From Caballeronia pedi (GTDB lineage Bacteria; Pseudomonadota; Gammaproteobacteria; Burkholderiales; Burkholderiaceae), in the NCBI RefSeq assembly GCF_001544915.2, contig NZ_FCOE02000003.1, forward strand, positions 310,001 to 374,000: 64,000 nucleotides of DNA, in the 5' to 3' direction. The notes below the pieces were generated by a model. The model was given only the letters and a program-made list of their open reading frames with translations. It did not search any database and was not told the DNA's origin. The position numbers and the translations under genes were made by a program. Below are positions 54,665 through 63,325 of this stretch, one piece after another (positions within the stretch are counted from its first letter, which is position 1; every line of letters starts with the position of its first letter).

Positions 54665-55120
54665 ATGAAACGTAGAGCAACGGTCATTTGCGAGCGTGAC
54701 GGACGGGTGCTTCTGGTCGCACGCGCCCGCGGTCGGTGGGCGTTTCCCGGCGGTCGTGCGAAGACCGGCGAGGACCTCGCAGACGCCGCCGTCCGCGAAT
54801 TAAAGGAAGAGACGGGCCTAGAGGCAGTGCAGGTCCGCTACGCTTTTCAGTTCCGCGGATTCCAGACTCGACACATCGTTTTCTTGGTGGACGTCGACCC
54901 TGAAGCCCAGCCGGTGCCAGCGAACGAAATCGCGCGATGCAAGTGGCCGCGATTGGAAGCGCTGCGTGGCATCGAGGCGAGCGTTCCGACAAGGGGGATT
55001 GCCGAGATTTTCTTGAAGCACGTACGGGACAGACTTGGCGTCACGCTCAAGGACTCCATCGATGCGATGGCCCTGCCGGGAACCCAAACGGAAACTGGAG
55101 GCGACGGTGAAGGACGATGA
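54665..55120 (+). CDS. NUDIX hydrolase
   Basis: The start is ATG 54665 (MKRRATVICERDG). The 151-residue protein has a full Nudix box: GGRAKTGEDLADAAVRELKE followed by ETGL, with the catalytic Glu pair. It begins and ends with typical strands (RVLLVARARGRWAFPGG). It hydrolyses a nucleoside diphosphate linked to another moiety. The substrate is unknown. A small gene starts within its last 14 bases, so the two may be coupled. Confidence 0.93.
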   Translation: MKRRATVICERDGRVLLVARARGRWAFPGGRAKTGEDLADAAVRELKEETGLEAVQVRYAFQFRGFQTRHIVFLVDVDPEAQPVPANEIARCKWPRLEALRGIEASVPTRGIAEIFLKHVRDRLGVTLKDSIDAMALPGTQTETGGDGEGR

Positions 55121-55250
55121 GCAGACGCGAGCGTTGCTCGCGATACTGAAGCTCGGCGAGGCTGAAATCAGAGAGGGTCGGTTCAGCGACGTCGACGAGT
55201 TCTTGTCTGAGCTTGAGCAAGACAGCGACCGAGGGGAAGACGCTCGCTGA
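55107..55250 (+). CDS. Small acidic protein overlapping the Nudix gene
   Basis: GTG 55107 is preceded by GGAGGCGAC. The 47-residue product contains LLAILKLGEAEIREGRFSDVDEFLSELEQD. The segment resembles the C-terminal part of ParD-like antitoxins, which also have a helix and a short acidic end, but no toxin gene follows. The 14-bp overlap with the Nudix gene and the good ribosome-binding site support translation. An antitoxin role is only a possibility. Confidence 0.6.
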   Translation: MKDDEQTRALLAILKLGEAEIREGRFSDVDEFLSELEQDSDRGEDAR

Positions 55251-55515
55251 CCGATTTCAGACCGAACCGCAGAATACGATGATGACTGTTGCCGAACTCA
55301 TTTATGCATCGCGTGCCGCAGACCCAGCCAGTTGTGTGCTGTCTTGGGCGAATATGCAGACAGCGATGTAACTTAGTTGCTCTATCGCCTCGTCGCATCA
55401 GCGCATCAAAGACAAGCCCAACCGGCCTGGCGTGCGCATGTCCCGGACACAGCCGCCGCCTGACTAACTGGGCGGAATTCCTTTCTCATACGCGTTCGCA
55501 AACATCGAACTGGCG

Positions 55516-55860
55516 TCAACGTTGGACATGCACCTGCGTCATGGCGCCGTGCACGCGCAAGACATCTCCTTGAGGGGTCCTTCTACGAGGGATGTCATCG
55601 AACGTCGGAACGCGGTGTCCGGTAGCGGCCGATGCCGGCAACGGTGCCGCCACCGACTTCATTTTGCCGCGCTGTTTCCCCCGCATCGACATTCGCTTCG
55701 CAGTCGTCTGGCGCTTTTTTGGCGACTTGTGCTCGCGCGCAGTGTTCAGCGATACCGAGCCACGAGCCTCGGGTGGGTCCCACAGTTCGACGTAATGCTG
55801 TCCGGCGAACGCCGTTCCAACTGTCGTCAAGAGCGCGCTGAAAATGAAGCTCCTTAGCAA
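55516..55860 (-). CDS. Small secreted hypothetical protein, family c copy 2
   Basis: The start is TTG 55860 (MLRSFIFSALLTTVGTAFA), with GGGAG upstream, aligned with the TTG start of the paralog at 41913..42257. The 114-residue product matures as GQHYVELWDPPEA and shares RVPTFDDIPRRRTPQGDVL and a basic end with it. The open frame upstream of TTG is not part of the homology. It is probably periplasmic; function unknown. Both copies lie in the island 13 kb apart. Confidence 0.8.
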   Translation of the reverse strand: MLRSFIFSALLTTVGTAFAGQHYVELWDPPEARGSVSLNTAREHKSPKKRQTTAKRMSMRGKQRGKMKSVAAPLPASAATGHRVPTFDDIPRRRTPQGDVLRVHGAMTQVHVQR

Positions 55861-56200
55861 ACGTTTTCTCCCAGGCTTCGTCCCACACCGAATCGTTGAC
55901 CGCGGGCAGTATTTTGCCACGCGCCCGTGTCTGTTTCGAAATGCGCGAAGGTGCAGGGATTACGCAATGGGTACCGCTCTGCCTCCAAGAAAAGCTGCTT
56001 ACAAAGTACGACCTGTCGAATCTCAAACTTGCCTTCAGAAAGCAGTCCGGACCGAAAAGAAACCCAGTACATCAAGCCCTGTCCGCTCGGAATCCATTCT
56101 TGTTTGGACGAAATCCGTACGCGACGCCCGCATCCTTCCGTGAAGTAATTTTTATTGCTAGTTGCTACGAGGACGGCAGGCAGTGTCAAAATGACCGGAG
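55861..56200. other. Gap without a supported gene
   Basis: This 340-bp stretch holds the upstream region of the leftward secreted-protein gene and no convincing gene or structured element that I can identify. Confidence 0.4.
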
Positions 56201-56458
56201 ATGATTTCTCTTCTTTTGCCCAACGGCAGGAAGGTCTGTGTGCTAACTGCTGAAGGCGCCGATGACGCCGAAATCATCATTCGCCCTTGCGACGGCGGCG
56301 GTTGGCGGGTCGAATTCCCACGTCGCGGTGGGATGGACGTGACGGTGGTAAGCAGCCAGCAAGAAGCTCTTGCACTCGCCCTGCGGCAATGTCCCGAAGC
56401 CCAAATCCGTGTCCTTCCCGGCGATGAATCGGTCGACACCAACCACGATGACCTGTGA
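56201..56458 (+). CDS. Hypothetical protein, up to 85 residues
   Basis: ATG 56201 begins MISLLLPNGRKV, but GGAG directly abuts it. A GTG at 56240, with AGGAAGG about 6 bases upstream, gives a better-spaced start (73 residues). The protein is strand-rich (AEIIIRPCDGGGWRVEFPRR) with an acidic end. No family was recognised. Confidence 0.55.
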   Translation: MISLLLPNGRKVCVLTAEGADDAEIIIRPCDGGGWRVEFPRRGGMDVTVVSSQQEALALALRQCPEAQIRVLPGDESVDTNHDDL

Positions 56459-56538
56459 TTGCGACGTTAAGACCGGAAAATCGGACGAGAACGCTCTCCA
56501 TTATCAAAGTTTGGGAGCGGTTACTTCTGCGATGAAAC

Positions 56539-57120
56539 CTAACTCTCCCTCCCCCGCGAGCCCGCGGGCGTCGGCGCGTCGTTTGCCGCGCTCGAGACGG
56601 AATTCGCCAGTGCAATTGCGCGCTCCACCCGCTCCTCCACCGTCTCATCTCTTTCGAGGCGAATCACTCGGCATTTCCGGTCTGAAAGCCACGCATCGTG
56701 AAGAGCAAGGCTCCTGCACGTGATGTCGCCCTCATCATATCGAGCAGCCCAGTCAAGGAACTTGGGTTCACAGCGCCCGTATAGCGCGATGTCGCGTCTC
56801 TCAATTCGCTCCAACCGAAGCATGGTCGGGAGGGCAAGAAAAATCACAAGGTCAAAGCTGTCTTCGATGTCTCGCCCCCAGCTGCACAGAGAACCAGACA
56901 CCACGGCCTCGAAGGCAGAAGTCATGCTTTTCTTGAGCATTGAGGCCCGTTCGGCTGCGCTTCTCTTCATCGAGAACGGTGGGACTGTAGGCATCCAGTA
57001 AAAATCGTCCGCATCGAAGAAAGCGGAGCCGAGCCTCGCTGCAAGCGCCCTGCCAAGCGTCGTGGTGCCAGACCCGGACGCCCCCACGATGTTGATGTAC
57101 TGGTAGGGTATCTCGCCCAT
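56539..57120 (-). CDS. P-loop kinase-like protein with a GTTT Walker loop
   Basis: The 193-residue protein has GASGSGTTT at residues 13-21. The usual Walker Lys is replaced by Thr, as in a known branch of adenylate-kinase-like proteins, which I recall as having GASGSGTTTLG. FFDADDFYWMPTVPPF is a substrate segment, and DLVIFLALPTMLRLERIERRD resembles the lid region of nucleotide kinases. The substrate is unknown. It differs from the kinase at 42695, which keeps the Lys. Confidence 0.83.
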   Translation of the reverse strand: MGEIPYQYINIVGASGSGTTTLGRALAARLGSAFFDADDFYWMPTVPPFSMKRSAAERASMLKKSMTSAFEAVVSGSLCSWGRDIEDSFDLVIFLALPTMLRLERIERRDIALYGRCEPKFLDWAARYDEGDITCRSLALHDAWLSDRKCRVIRLERDETVEERVERAIALANSVSSAANDAPTPAGSRGRES

Positions 57121-57369
57121 CTTTTCGATGATTTATCTTGTCGAGTGCCAACTGCCCTTCCGCCAGCCGCCGTATTGCTTCTGCCATGAAACAGGACTCT
57201 ACGCGATGCGGGGGACCTTTATAGTCTTTTTTCGCGAACTTAGGGCAACAGGTCAAGCGCCGGCAGTGTCCAACTTCAATGGTTGCAAGACATGTCGGCA
57301 GTTCGGTCCGCCTTCATATAAGTCGACTCGCTATCTGGTTGCATGGGTGACTTTGATGAAATCTGAGAT

Positions 57370-57705
57370 GTGGGGCCGAACGGCGGTTCTTCGAGCGGAT
57401 TGCCGAGAAAGCTGGCGGAGCTTTTGGAGGTCCTGGTCGCAGATGTACCGGATGATGTTGAAGTGGTCTCAAGGGAGCTTGGGCTCAGGGATGAGATGCG
57501 CGAACAGCTCAGGCGAGCGCTCGACCGGATGGTCTACGCGGGGTGCCACCGAAGTATAATTTACAATATGCTTTCGATTCTGCTCGCAGTTGCGGCGGTT
57601 GACATCGGAGTTGTTGCGCGCGCGAGCCTGCAGTGCGGATGCACGAACGGCGGGTCATCGGTCCGGGCGGTTACGCGCAAGGGGTGGTGTGAACACTGGA
57701 TATGA
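57370..57705 (+). pseudogene. Fragment of a hypothetical protein, family d copy 1
   Basis: The frame (GTG 57370 or earlier) contains LAELLEVLVADVPDDVEVVSRELGLRDEMREQLRRALDRMVYA in the first 60 codons; this aligns with LLLADAMTDIDVVARELHLG and following residues of the protein at 59144..59518. After about 57545 the similarity stops and the sequence looks unlike protein. The copy is probably truncated. Its function is unknown. Confidence 0.5.
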
Positions 57706-57792
57706 CGCCTCGCACGCGTCACCGAACACGAAAGACGAAGTTGGTAACATTGCGTTCCCGCTTCTTCGCAAATAACGAGGTAAACGCAGCGA

Positions 57793-58296
57793 ATGGATAT
57801 CTTCTATCACTCGCAAAGTTTCGAGCAGAACGTCAAGAACGGCGCTGTCGGATTGATTAGCTCCAGTAGCCCGAAGATTGTTGAGCTGTCACACCGCTTG
57901 CCGAAGCGGGTATGGGTCGTCAAAACGCCCAGAGGGATGAAAGGCTCGATACAACTTGTCGCTTCGCTGCTAATCAGTGAAGAGCCAAGCGTTGCCGTGC
58001 AAACCGACCAACCAAACGTCATCTACTACGACGTCTTCTCCCCTTATTCCGTCATCTTCACAGATTCGGGAACGCCCGAGCGCATTCGAGAGGTCTCCGA
58101 GCACTTCCAATACCGTTGGCGTACCGCGTTCAACGCGAACTTTCGAGGAGACTCTGGATTGCAGGCAATGGAAGCAGATGTCGTGCGGGGGCTGGAGGCT
58201 ATGGTCGCAGATTGGGGCAAGATTCAATTGCTCGAGCGCGTTAAGGACCGGGAAAAGGTGCAACCTATCAATCCTTTTGCGCCGCAGTCCCGTTGA
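57793..58296 (+). CDS. Hypothetical protein, 167 residues, family a complete copy
   Basis: ATG 57793 (MDIFYHSQSFEQNVKN) follows GAGGTAAACG about 10 bases upstream. The protein is soluble and mixed alpha/beta, with PKRVWVVKTPRGMKGSIQL and YYDVFSPYSVIFTDSGTPER. The C-terminal 54 residues are paralogous to the fragment at 1..165 (GLQAMEADVVRGLEAM, LERVKD, VQPINPFA). No family was recognised. The same downstream hairpin follows both copies. Confidence 0.8.
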   Translation: MDIFYHSQSFEQNVKNGAVGLISSSSPKIVELSHRLPKRVWVVKTPRGMKGSIQLVASLLISEEPSVAVQTDQPNVIYYDVFSPYSVIFTDSGTPERIREVSEHFQYRWRTAFNANFRGDSGLQAMEADVVRGLEAMVADWGKIQLLERVKDREKVQPINPFAPQSR

Positions 58297-58324
58297 ACGA
58301 CGCGGTTTGATTGTTGAAACGAAA

Positions 58325-58342
58325 CCCGTCGCGAACGACGGG
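58325..58342 (-). terminator. UUCG-loop hairpin, leftward terminator
   Basis: On the minus strand CCCGTCG, loop TTCG and CGACGGG are followed by TTTCGTTTC. It lies 175 bp past the stop of the leftward small gene at 58517 and 29 bp past the rightward gene at 57793. It is related in sequence to the hairpin at 197..216. Confidence 0.6.
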
Positions 58343-58516
58343 CCAAGATGAACGCGCCTATGTAAGACGCTTGCAAAGCATAGACGCTCTCGTCCGGTCG
58401 GCTCAAGCGGTACGGTGAAGCGATGTGTTTCGTAGATTGACGCGCCGCTAAAGCCGAAACACGCTCGTCGCAGCCATGGTCATCGGAGGCATCAAGCGTC
58501 GCTGACAAGCGAGGCC

Positions 58517-58750
58517 TCAATTGCTTCCCCGCGAGCGTGTGGTTGCAAGAAGCGCATCGAATTCATCTCGTGCTTTCTGAAGTTCGCTCATCGCTGCTGC
58601 AAGTCGCGCCAGTTGCAGCGTCGGTACCCCCGGCCCTCCTGCTTTGAAATTCTCTTCCAGCGCGCTTGACGCGGTTTGCACCGCTCTGGCTGCCTCCGCG
58701 ACACGTGCAACTGCCGAGGCCTCGTCTGCACTCCGCTTGACTTGTCCCAT
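58517..58750 (-). CDS. Small helical hypothetical protein, family b copy 3
   Basis: ATG 58750 (MGQVKRSADEASAVARVAEA) is chosen because it aligns with copies 1 and 2; GTG 58762 is an alternative. The 77-residue product ends LQLARLAAAMSELQKARDEFDALLA and a short basic tail. The centre reads SSALEENFKAGG. It is paralogous to 38165 and 47514. Unknown function. Confidence 0.8.
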   Translation of the reverse strand: MGQVKRSADEASAVARVAEAARAVQTASSALEENFKAGGPGVPTLQLARLAAAMSELQKARDEFDALLATTRSRGSN

Positions 58751-58762
58751 CGTCTTGTCCAC

Positions 58763-59143
58763 AAATTTCCGGACGACGCTGGATGCGCCGCCGTCAGGGA
58801 GATGCTACGCCTCGCCGGATGCGGAACGAAGTTGAAAGCAGCAAGAATAACGTGCGATGGTGACCCGCCGCACAGACAGGGTCGCCCCATGCCTCTGCTA
58901 GCGAAGGCAACGCTGAGACCAACTCAAGCTCCGCCTTCTGCCAGCAGTTGATTGACCGGGTCGAGACCCGGGATGCGATTCGAACTCCGACTCCGAGACC
59001 GTCCGACGGACCCCATTCTCGATATACCTCGAACTTCGTGCGCCGCGAAGCTGAGCCCACCCAATGCCTTTCGCACCACCGAGCAGAGGTTCGAGATTGG
59101 ACTGGACTGCCCGGCGGATAAACCGGCGTGCCTACAAGAACGT
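58763..59143. other. Gap without a firmly supported gene
   Basis: The plus-strand frame of the next gene is open through part of this region (from 58952), but its sequence before 59144 does not look like protein. Nothing else was recognised. Confidence 0.4.
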
Positions 59144-59518
59144 ATGAACCGATTCAACAACCACTCGATACCCGACCGGCGGAGCCCAGGCGAAGCGGCC
59201 GCGAGGGTCGGCCAGGTTTTCAACCTTCTGCTCGCCGACGCAATGACGGACATCGACGTCGTTGCACGCGAATTGCACTTGGGAGATGAGATGCGCGACC
59301 GACTTCAGCGGTCAAACGACCGCTTAATTTGTGCGCAGAGCATCGTGGAAGTCCTAGTCCGTGGATTGATTTCAGGTGCATCCCGCGACGGCGTTCGAGA
59401 CGAAGTCGACCCGATGGAGAGCGTCATGGCCGCGATGGAAACACTCGCTCTTGAATGGCCAACGGACTACGGTGCCGACGCCGTCGAATGGCTCGTGCTC
59501 GGCGAGCGCCGCTATTGA
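59144..59518 (+). CDS. Hypothetical protein, family d copy 2
   Basis: ATG 59144 (MNRFNNHSIPDRRSP) is the likely start, with only a weak AAGAAC upstream. The 124-residue, helical protein shares an internal 45-residue segment with the fragment at 57370 (DVVARELHLGDEMRDRLQRS). The second half, with MAAMETLALEWPTDYGAD, is not found in that fragment. No membrane or signal segment was seen. Unknown function. Confidence 0.65.
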   Translation: MNRFNNHSIPDRRSPGEAAARVGQVFNLLLADAMTDIDVVARELHLGDEMRDRLQRSNDRLICAQSIVEVLVRGLISGASRDGVRDEVDPMESVMAAMETLALEWPTDYGADAVEWLVLGERRY

Positions 59519-59712
59519 ATTGCGATTCCGAGCTTGAGGTCAACCGTGCCGCCTGCCTTCGAGAGATAAACCCTCTCCCCCCCCTCACTCGACGGCACTC
59601 CTCCGAAACCTGAGGTCTTGGCGTTGTTTTTGGGAGCCAAATGCTAGAAGTACCCTGTTTTAAGGCCGCTGCTGATTGCACATTGCAGTAACGGTTGCTA
59701 CGCTAGCCGACA

Positions 59713-59769
59713 GCTTAAGACGACGCATGTGTCGAGTGCCTCACACACCCGGGGTGCTTCGTCTTAAGC
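59713..59769. promoter_or_regulatory. Inverted repeat in the leader of the HU-like gene
   Basis: GCTTAAGACGA (59713-59723) and TCGTCTTAAGC (59759-59769) are perfect complements, 35 nt apart, ending 25 bp before the HU ATG. As RNA this would form an 11-bp hairpin with a large loop close to the ribosome-binding site. As DNA it could be a protein-binding dyad, possibly for the HU protein itself. Confidence 0.6.
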
Positions 59770-59794
59770 AGCGTTCAACTCTAGGAGAGCCTCA

Positions 59795-60268
59795 ATGGCA
59801 ACGAAGAAAACTGCTGCTTCGAAAACTGCCGCACCGGCCAAGAAGGCCGTGGTCGCAAAGAAGGTTGTGGCTGCAAAGAAAGCCGCCGCACCCAAGAAGG
59901 TCGCTGCGACCAAGACCGCTCCGGCGAAGAAGGTTGCTGCGGGCGCCACGCTCAAGCCGGTCAAAGACACCTTCACAAAGGCGTCGCTCGTCACTCATGT
60001 GGCTACGCAAGCCGGCGTCGAGCCGAAGCAGGCGAAGGCGGTGTTGGCAGCGCTCGAAGACACGATTCTGGGTTCTGTGAACAAAAAGGGCCTCGGCGAG
60101 TTCACGCTGTCCGGGCTGCTGAAAATCAACGTGCAGAAAGTGGAAGCAAAGAAGCGTCGCTTCGGCAAGGACCCGTTTACGGGTCAGGAGCGTTGGTTTG
60201 ATGCCAAGCCGGCGTCGGTGAAGTTGAAGGTTCGTGCGCTGAAGAAGTTGAAGGATGCTGCGGCGTAA
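59795..60268 (+). CDS. HU-family DNA-binding protein with histone-H1-like tail
   Basis: The 157-residue protein has an N-terminal tail (about 1-58) of Lys, Ala and Pro repeats such as AAPAKKAVVAKKVVAAKKAA. An HU/IHF-type domain follows (about 59-157): FTKASLVTHVATQAGVEPKQ, GLGEFTLSGLLKINVQ and RNPFTG-like KDPFTGQERW. The tail resembles eukaryotic H1 and is known in Burkholderiales HU-like proteins. AGGAGAG lies before the ATG. It is a nucleoid-compacting or DNA-bending protein. Confidence 0.93.
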   Translation: MATKKTAASKTAAPAKKAVVAKKVVAAKKAAAPKKVAATKTAPAKKVAAGATLKPVKDTFTKASLVTHVATQAGVEPKQAKAVLAALEDTILGSVNKKGLGEFTLSGLLKINVQKVEAKKRRFGKDPFTGQERWFDAKPASVKLKVRALKKLKDAAA

Positions 60269-60287
60269 TTGACAGCGTTGATGGAGG

Positions 60288-60308
60288 AAGCCCGCGGCGC
60301 GCGGGCTT
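60288..60308 (+). terminator. Rho-independent terminator of the HU-like gene
   Basis: AAGCCCGCG (60288-60296), loop GCG, CGCGGGCTT (60300-60308) form a 9-bp stem followed by TT. It lies 19 bp after the HU stop. Confidence 0.9.
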
Positions 60309-60497
60309 TTCAATTGTGTCGCGACGGGTATCTTCTTCTCACCTACCCGCCGTCGGGCCACTGAAACGGCCGAACCTTCATCCGGGACAGGACGCGTCCC
60401 GATTGAGCGGGCTCACCGCATCTCCTTCTTAACGAGTCTCCGATATTCACGCGCCTCCCGTTGACCCGGGGAAGCGCGTCAAGCAGATATCTCGATG

Positions 60498-63173
60498 TCA
60501 GTTGCTCAAGCCGTTTAGCGGTTCTTGATTGCCATGCGCTGGAGGCAGTTCAAGACTCGGACTAGAGTCGATGAGCGCGCCGCTGACAATGATTTCGTCG
60601 CCAGCTTCGTTCGAGGACTCCACAAGATTTGCAGGCAGCGCTTTTGACGGCTTGACGCCCAACTCACGGAGCATCTCCGCCTGTCGAATCACATTGCCCC
60701 GGCCTGACACCAGCTTGCCGTGCGCAGAGTCATATGCAGACTGAGCCTGTTTGAGACGGTTGCCGAAACTCTCAAAATCACCAACGAAGCCGCATAGCTT
60801 GTCGTAGAGTTCTGCACCTCGGCGGGCAATTTCTTGAGCGTTTCGGCTTTGGGCTTCCTGTCTCCAAAGATGCGCCACCGTACGAACGACGAACAGTAAG
60901 GTGGACGGACTCACCAACAGAACATTGCGGTTCAAGGCTTCCATGAAAATGTCTTTGTCGTTCGTGATAGCTAACATGAACGCCGGCTCGATAGGCACGA
61001 ACGCGAGGACGAAGTCCAGCGACTTGCCGTAGAGCGCGTGATACTGTTTTTCCGACAGAGACTTTATATGGCCCCGAATCGAATCGACATGCTGTCGGAG
61101 GCTGATGGAGCGCTGCTCTTCGGACTCGGCCGATGCATAGGCTTCGTAGGCGACCAACGACACCTTCGAATCGACCACGAGCTTGCGCTCTTCCGGCAAA
61201 AAAATCACGACGTCGGGTTGGGCACGGCTGCCGTCTTCCCGAGTCTGACTATCTTGCACAAGGTACTCATGCCCCTTACGCAAGCCAGACGATTCGAGAA
61301 CGCGCTCTAGAATCAGTTCACCCCAGTTGCCTTGTGTCTTCGACGAACCTTTGAGTGCCGAAGTCAGGTTCTTCGCGTCTTCGCTCAGGGCTTGATTCAG
61401 TGCGTGCAATTGCTTGACTTGCTCGGCGAGCGCAGTGCGGTCCTTGCCCTCCTGGACATAAACCTCTTCGACCTTACCTTGGAACTCCTTGAGTCGAATT
61501 TTCAGGGGTTCCAGCAACTGGTCGAGGTTCGACTTGTTTTGCTCTGTGAAGCGCTTGGACTTCTCTTCAAGAATCTCGCTCGCAAGGGTCTTGAACTGCG
61601 CGCTCAATTCCTCTTTCGCCCGGGTCAGCAAAAGGAGCTTCTCTTCAGCGTGCTTCTGCTCCGCTTCGGAGCTTGTACGGAGCTCAGTCAGCTCCTCGGA
61701 CAGTCGAGCAACCTCGGAGTCAGCGGTCCGTCGGGCGACAGTCTCACTCTCGTATTGCTTGCGTACCAGCGCGCACGCGTCCTTCTCGGCGGCGAGCTCG
61801 GCTGCAAGCTGGCCGTTCAAGCGACCGCTCACCTCCCTTAGCTCGCTAAACTGTTTGGAGGTCTCCGACAAACGAACCTCAGTCGTTTCGAGTTTCGCTA
61901 CAAGCGGCGTGATTTGTGCAGCCTGCTCTTCGAGCGTCGCGCGCCGTTCCCCTGCATCCTGCAGTTCTTGAAGCGCGACTTTGTATCGACTCTCGACATC
62001 ACGAAGCTGAGTCGTCGCCTTATCGAGACTGTTCGAGGTTGATTCAGCCAACTGACGGTGCTGAGCTTCGCTTGCCGAAACACGACGTAGCTCTTCTGCG
62101 GTCTTTCGGACTTCCTCCGTCAAGCTTCTATTCGCCGCTTCGAGGGTGGGAATGCGTCCCACTGCCTCTTCCAGGGTCGCCCGACGTTCATTCGCTTCTT
62201 GCAGTTCTTGAGTCGCGGACATCAATCGCACTTCCGCGTCACGGTACTGAATGGTGGTCGATTCAAGACTGACTGACGTTGACTCAGCCAGCTGACGTTG
62301 CTGCGCTTCGCTTGCGGACACCCGCCGAAGTTCCTCTTGAGTCTTGCTGAGCTGTTCGTTCAGGCTCGAGTTTGCAACCTCAAGTATCGGTATGCGCGCG
62401 GCCTGTTCTTCGAGGGTGGCGCGGCGCTCGTTCGCTTCGTGGAGCTCGCGAGATGCGGATTGCAGTCTTGATTCAACGTCCCGCTGCTGAGCGGTCAATC
62501 TATCCACACTCTGCGACGTCGAGTCTGCCAATTGCCGCTGCTGTGCTTCACTAGCGGCCACGCGTCGCAACTCTTCCGACGTCTTTGTAACCCGCTCTCT
62601 CAAGTCTGCTTGAGCGGCCTCTAGTCCAGGAATGCGTGCGGCTTGCTCTTCTAAAGTCGCAGTTCGCATGTTTGCTTCGCTAAGTGCGGTGTTGACGCGA
62701 GTCGCATCGCTGCTCAGCGTATGAATTTCGGTTTGAAGTTCGCTTACCTTGGTGTTGAGCGAGCTGACCAGTTGTCCTTTCTGGGCTTCGCTTGTAGCAA
62801 GGTTACGGAGTTCTTCGTCGCGCGCGTTTAGTCTTTGTTGCAAAGCCTGCACTTCCGACTCAAGGTTCGGAACGCGCAGCGACCGTTCGGTCAGCCTCGC
62901 CTGCTCATCGCGACTCCGGTCTAGCTCGGTGCGCGCATCGCCATATTGCTTGAGCGACTGCTCTTGCGCGTTCCTCAGTTCAGCAATTTCTTCGAACGCC
63001 GCTTTAAGCCGCTCGTCCTTTTGTGCACATTCGACTTGTGATGCCACATGGGCCTGAGCAATAGCGCTCTCAATTTGCAGTCGAACGCGTCCTCGCATTA
63101 CAAGCCAGACCATAACGGCGCCCAGCACCAAACCAACAACAAGAAACGCGCTGATAGCTATCGACGAATTCAA
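60498..63173 (-). CDS. rmuC: DNA recombination protein RmuC, enlarged
   Basis: The 891-residue protein has an N-terminal membrane anchor (about 5-26), a very long coiled coil and a C-terminal RmuC domain (about 540-830). That domain contains LKGSSKTQGNWGELILERVLESSGL, DVVIFLPEERKLVVDSKVSL and VAFVPIEPAF-type segments. RmuC limits DNA inversions and is thought to be nuclease-like. E. coli RmuC is about 475 residues; the excess here comes mostly from four tandem 80-residue repeats (61908..62867). It lies leftward, convergent to HU. Confidence 0.93.
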   Translation of the reverse strand: MNSSIAISAFLVVGLVLGAVMVWLVMRGRVRLQIESAIAQAHVASQVECAQKDERLKAAFEEIAELRNAQEQSLKQYGDARTELDRSRDEQARLTERSLRVPNLESEVQALQQRLNARDEELRNLATSEAQKGQLVSSLNTKVSELQTEIHTLSSDATRVNTALSEANMRTATLEEQAARIPGLEAAQADLRERVTKTSEELRRVAASEAQQRQLADSTSQSVDRLTAQQRDVESRLQSASRELHEANERRATLEEQAARIPILEVANSSLNEQLSKTQEELRRVSASEAQQRQLAESTSVSLESTTIQYRDAEVRLMSATQELQEANERRATLEEAVGRIPTLEAANRSLTEEVRKTAEELRRVSASEAQHRQLAESTSNSLDKATTQLRDVESRYKVALQELQDAGERRATLEEQAAQITPLVAKLETTEVRLSETSKQFSELREVSGRLNGQLAAELAAEKDACALVRKQYESETVARRTADSEVARLSEELTELRTSSEAEQKHAEEKLLLLTRAKEELSAQFKTLASEILEEKSKRFTEQNKSNLDQLLEPLKIRLKEFQGKVEEVYVQEGKDRTALAEQVKQLHALNQALSEDAKNLTSALKGSSKTQGNWGELILERVLESSGLRKGHEYLVQDSQTREDGSRAQPDVVIFLPEERKLVVDSKVSLVAYEAYASAESEEQRSISLRQHVDSIRGHIKSLSEKQYHALYGKSLDFVLAFVPIEPAFMLAITNDKDIFMEALNRNVLLVSPSTLLFVVRTVAHLWRQEAQSRNAQEIARRGAELYDKLCGFVGDFESFGNRLKQAQSAYDSAHGKLVSGRGNVIRQAEMLRELGVKPSKALPANLVESSNEAGDEIIVSGALIDSSPSLELPPAHGNQEPLNGLSN
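61908..62867 (-). repeat. Four tandem 240-bp repeats inside rmuC
   Basis: Residues 103-182, 183-262, 263-342 and 343-422 align without gaps as 80-residue units. Each has the form LE-A, EELRR(V/L), SEAQ-xQL, an S-x-S turn, and ANERRATLEEQAARIP at the end. The first unit is the most divergent; units 2-4 are very alike. All are predicted coiled coil. Confidence 0.93.
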
Positions 63174-63325
63174 TTTTGTCCCCGGACCTTGTAAGTTCTA
63201 AGTTTGATTAGTAAGAGCAAGTCCTGCCCCTCCAGTCGACCACGAGCTGGACGGTCACTTCGGCGTGTTGTCCACACACGTTTCAATCTCTCGCGATTTG
63301 AAGCACGCACGACATCAAACGGCAA

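Noticed and set aside
61908-62867. The rmuC repeats as a mobile or satellite element
   Set aside because: The repeat unit is in frame, 80 codons long and coiled-coil in character; it is part of the protein.
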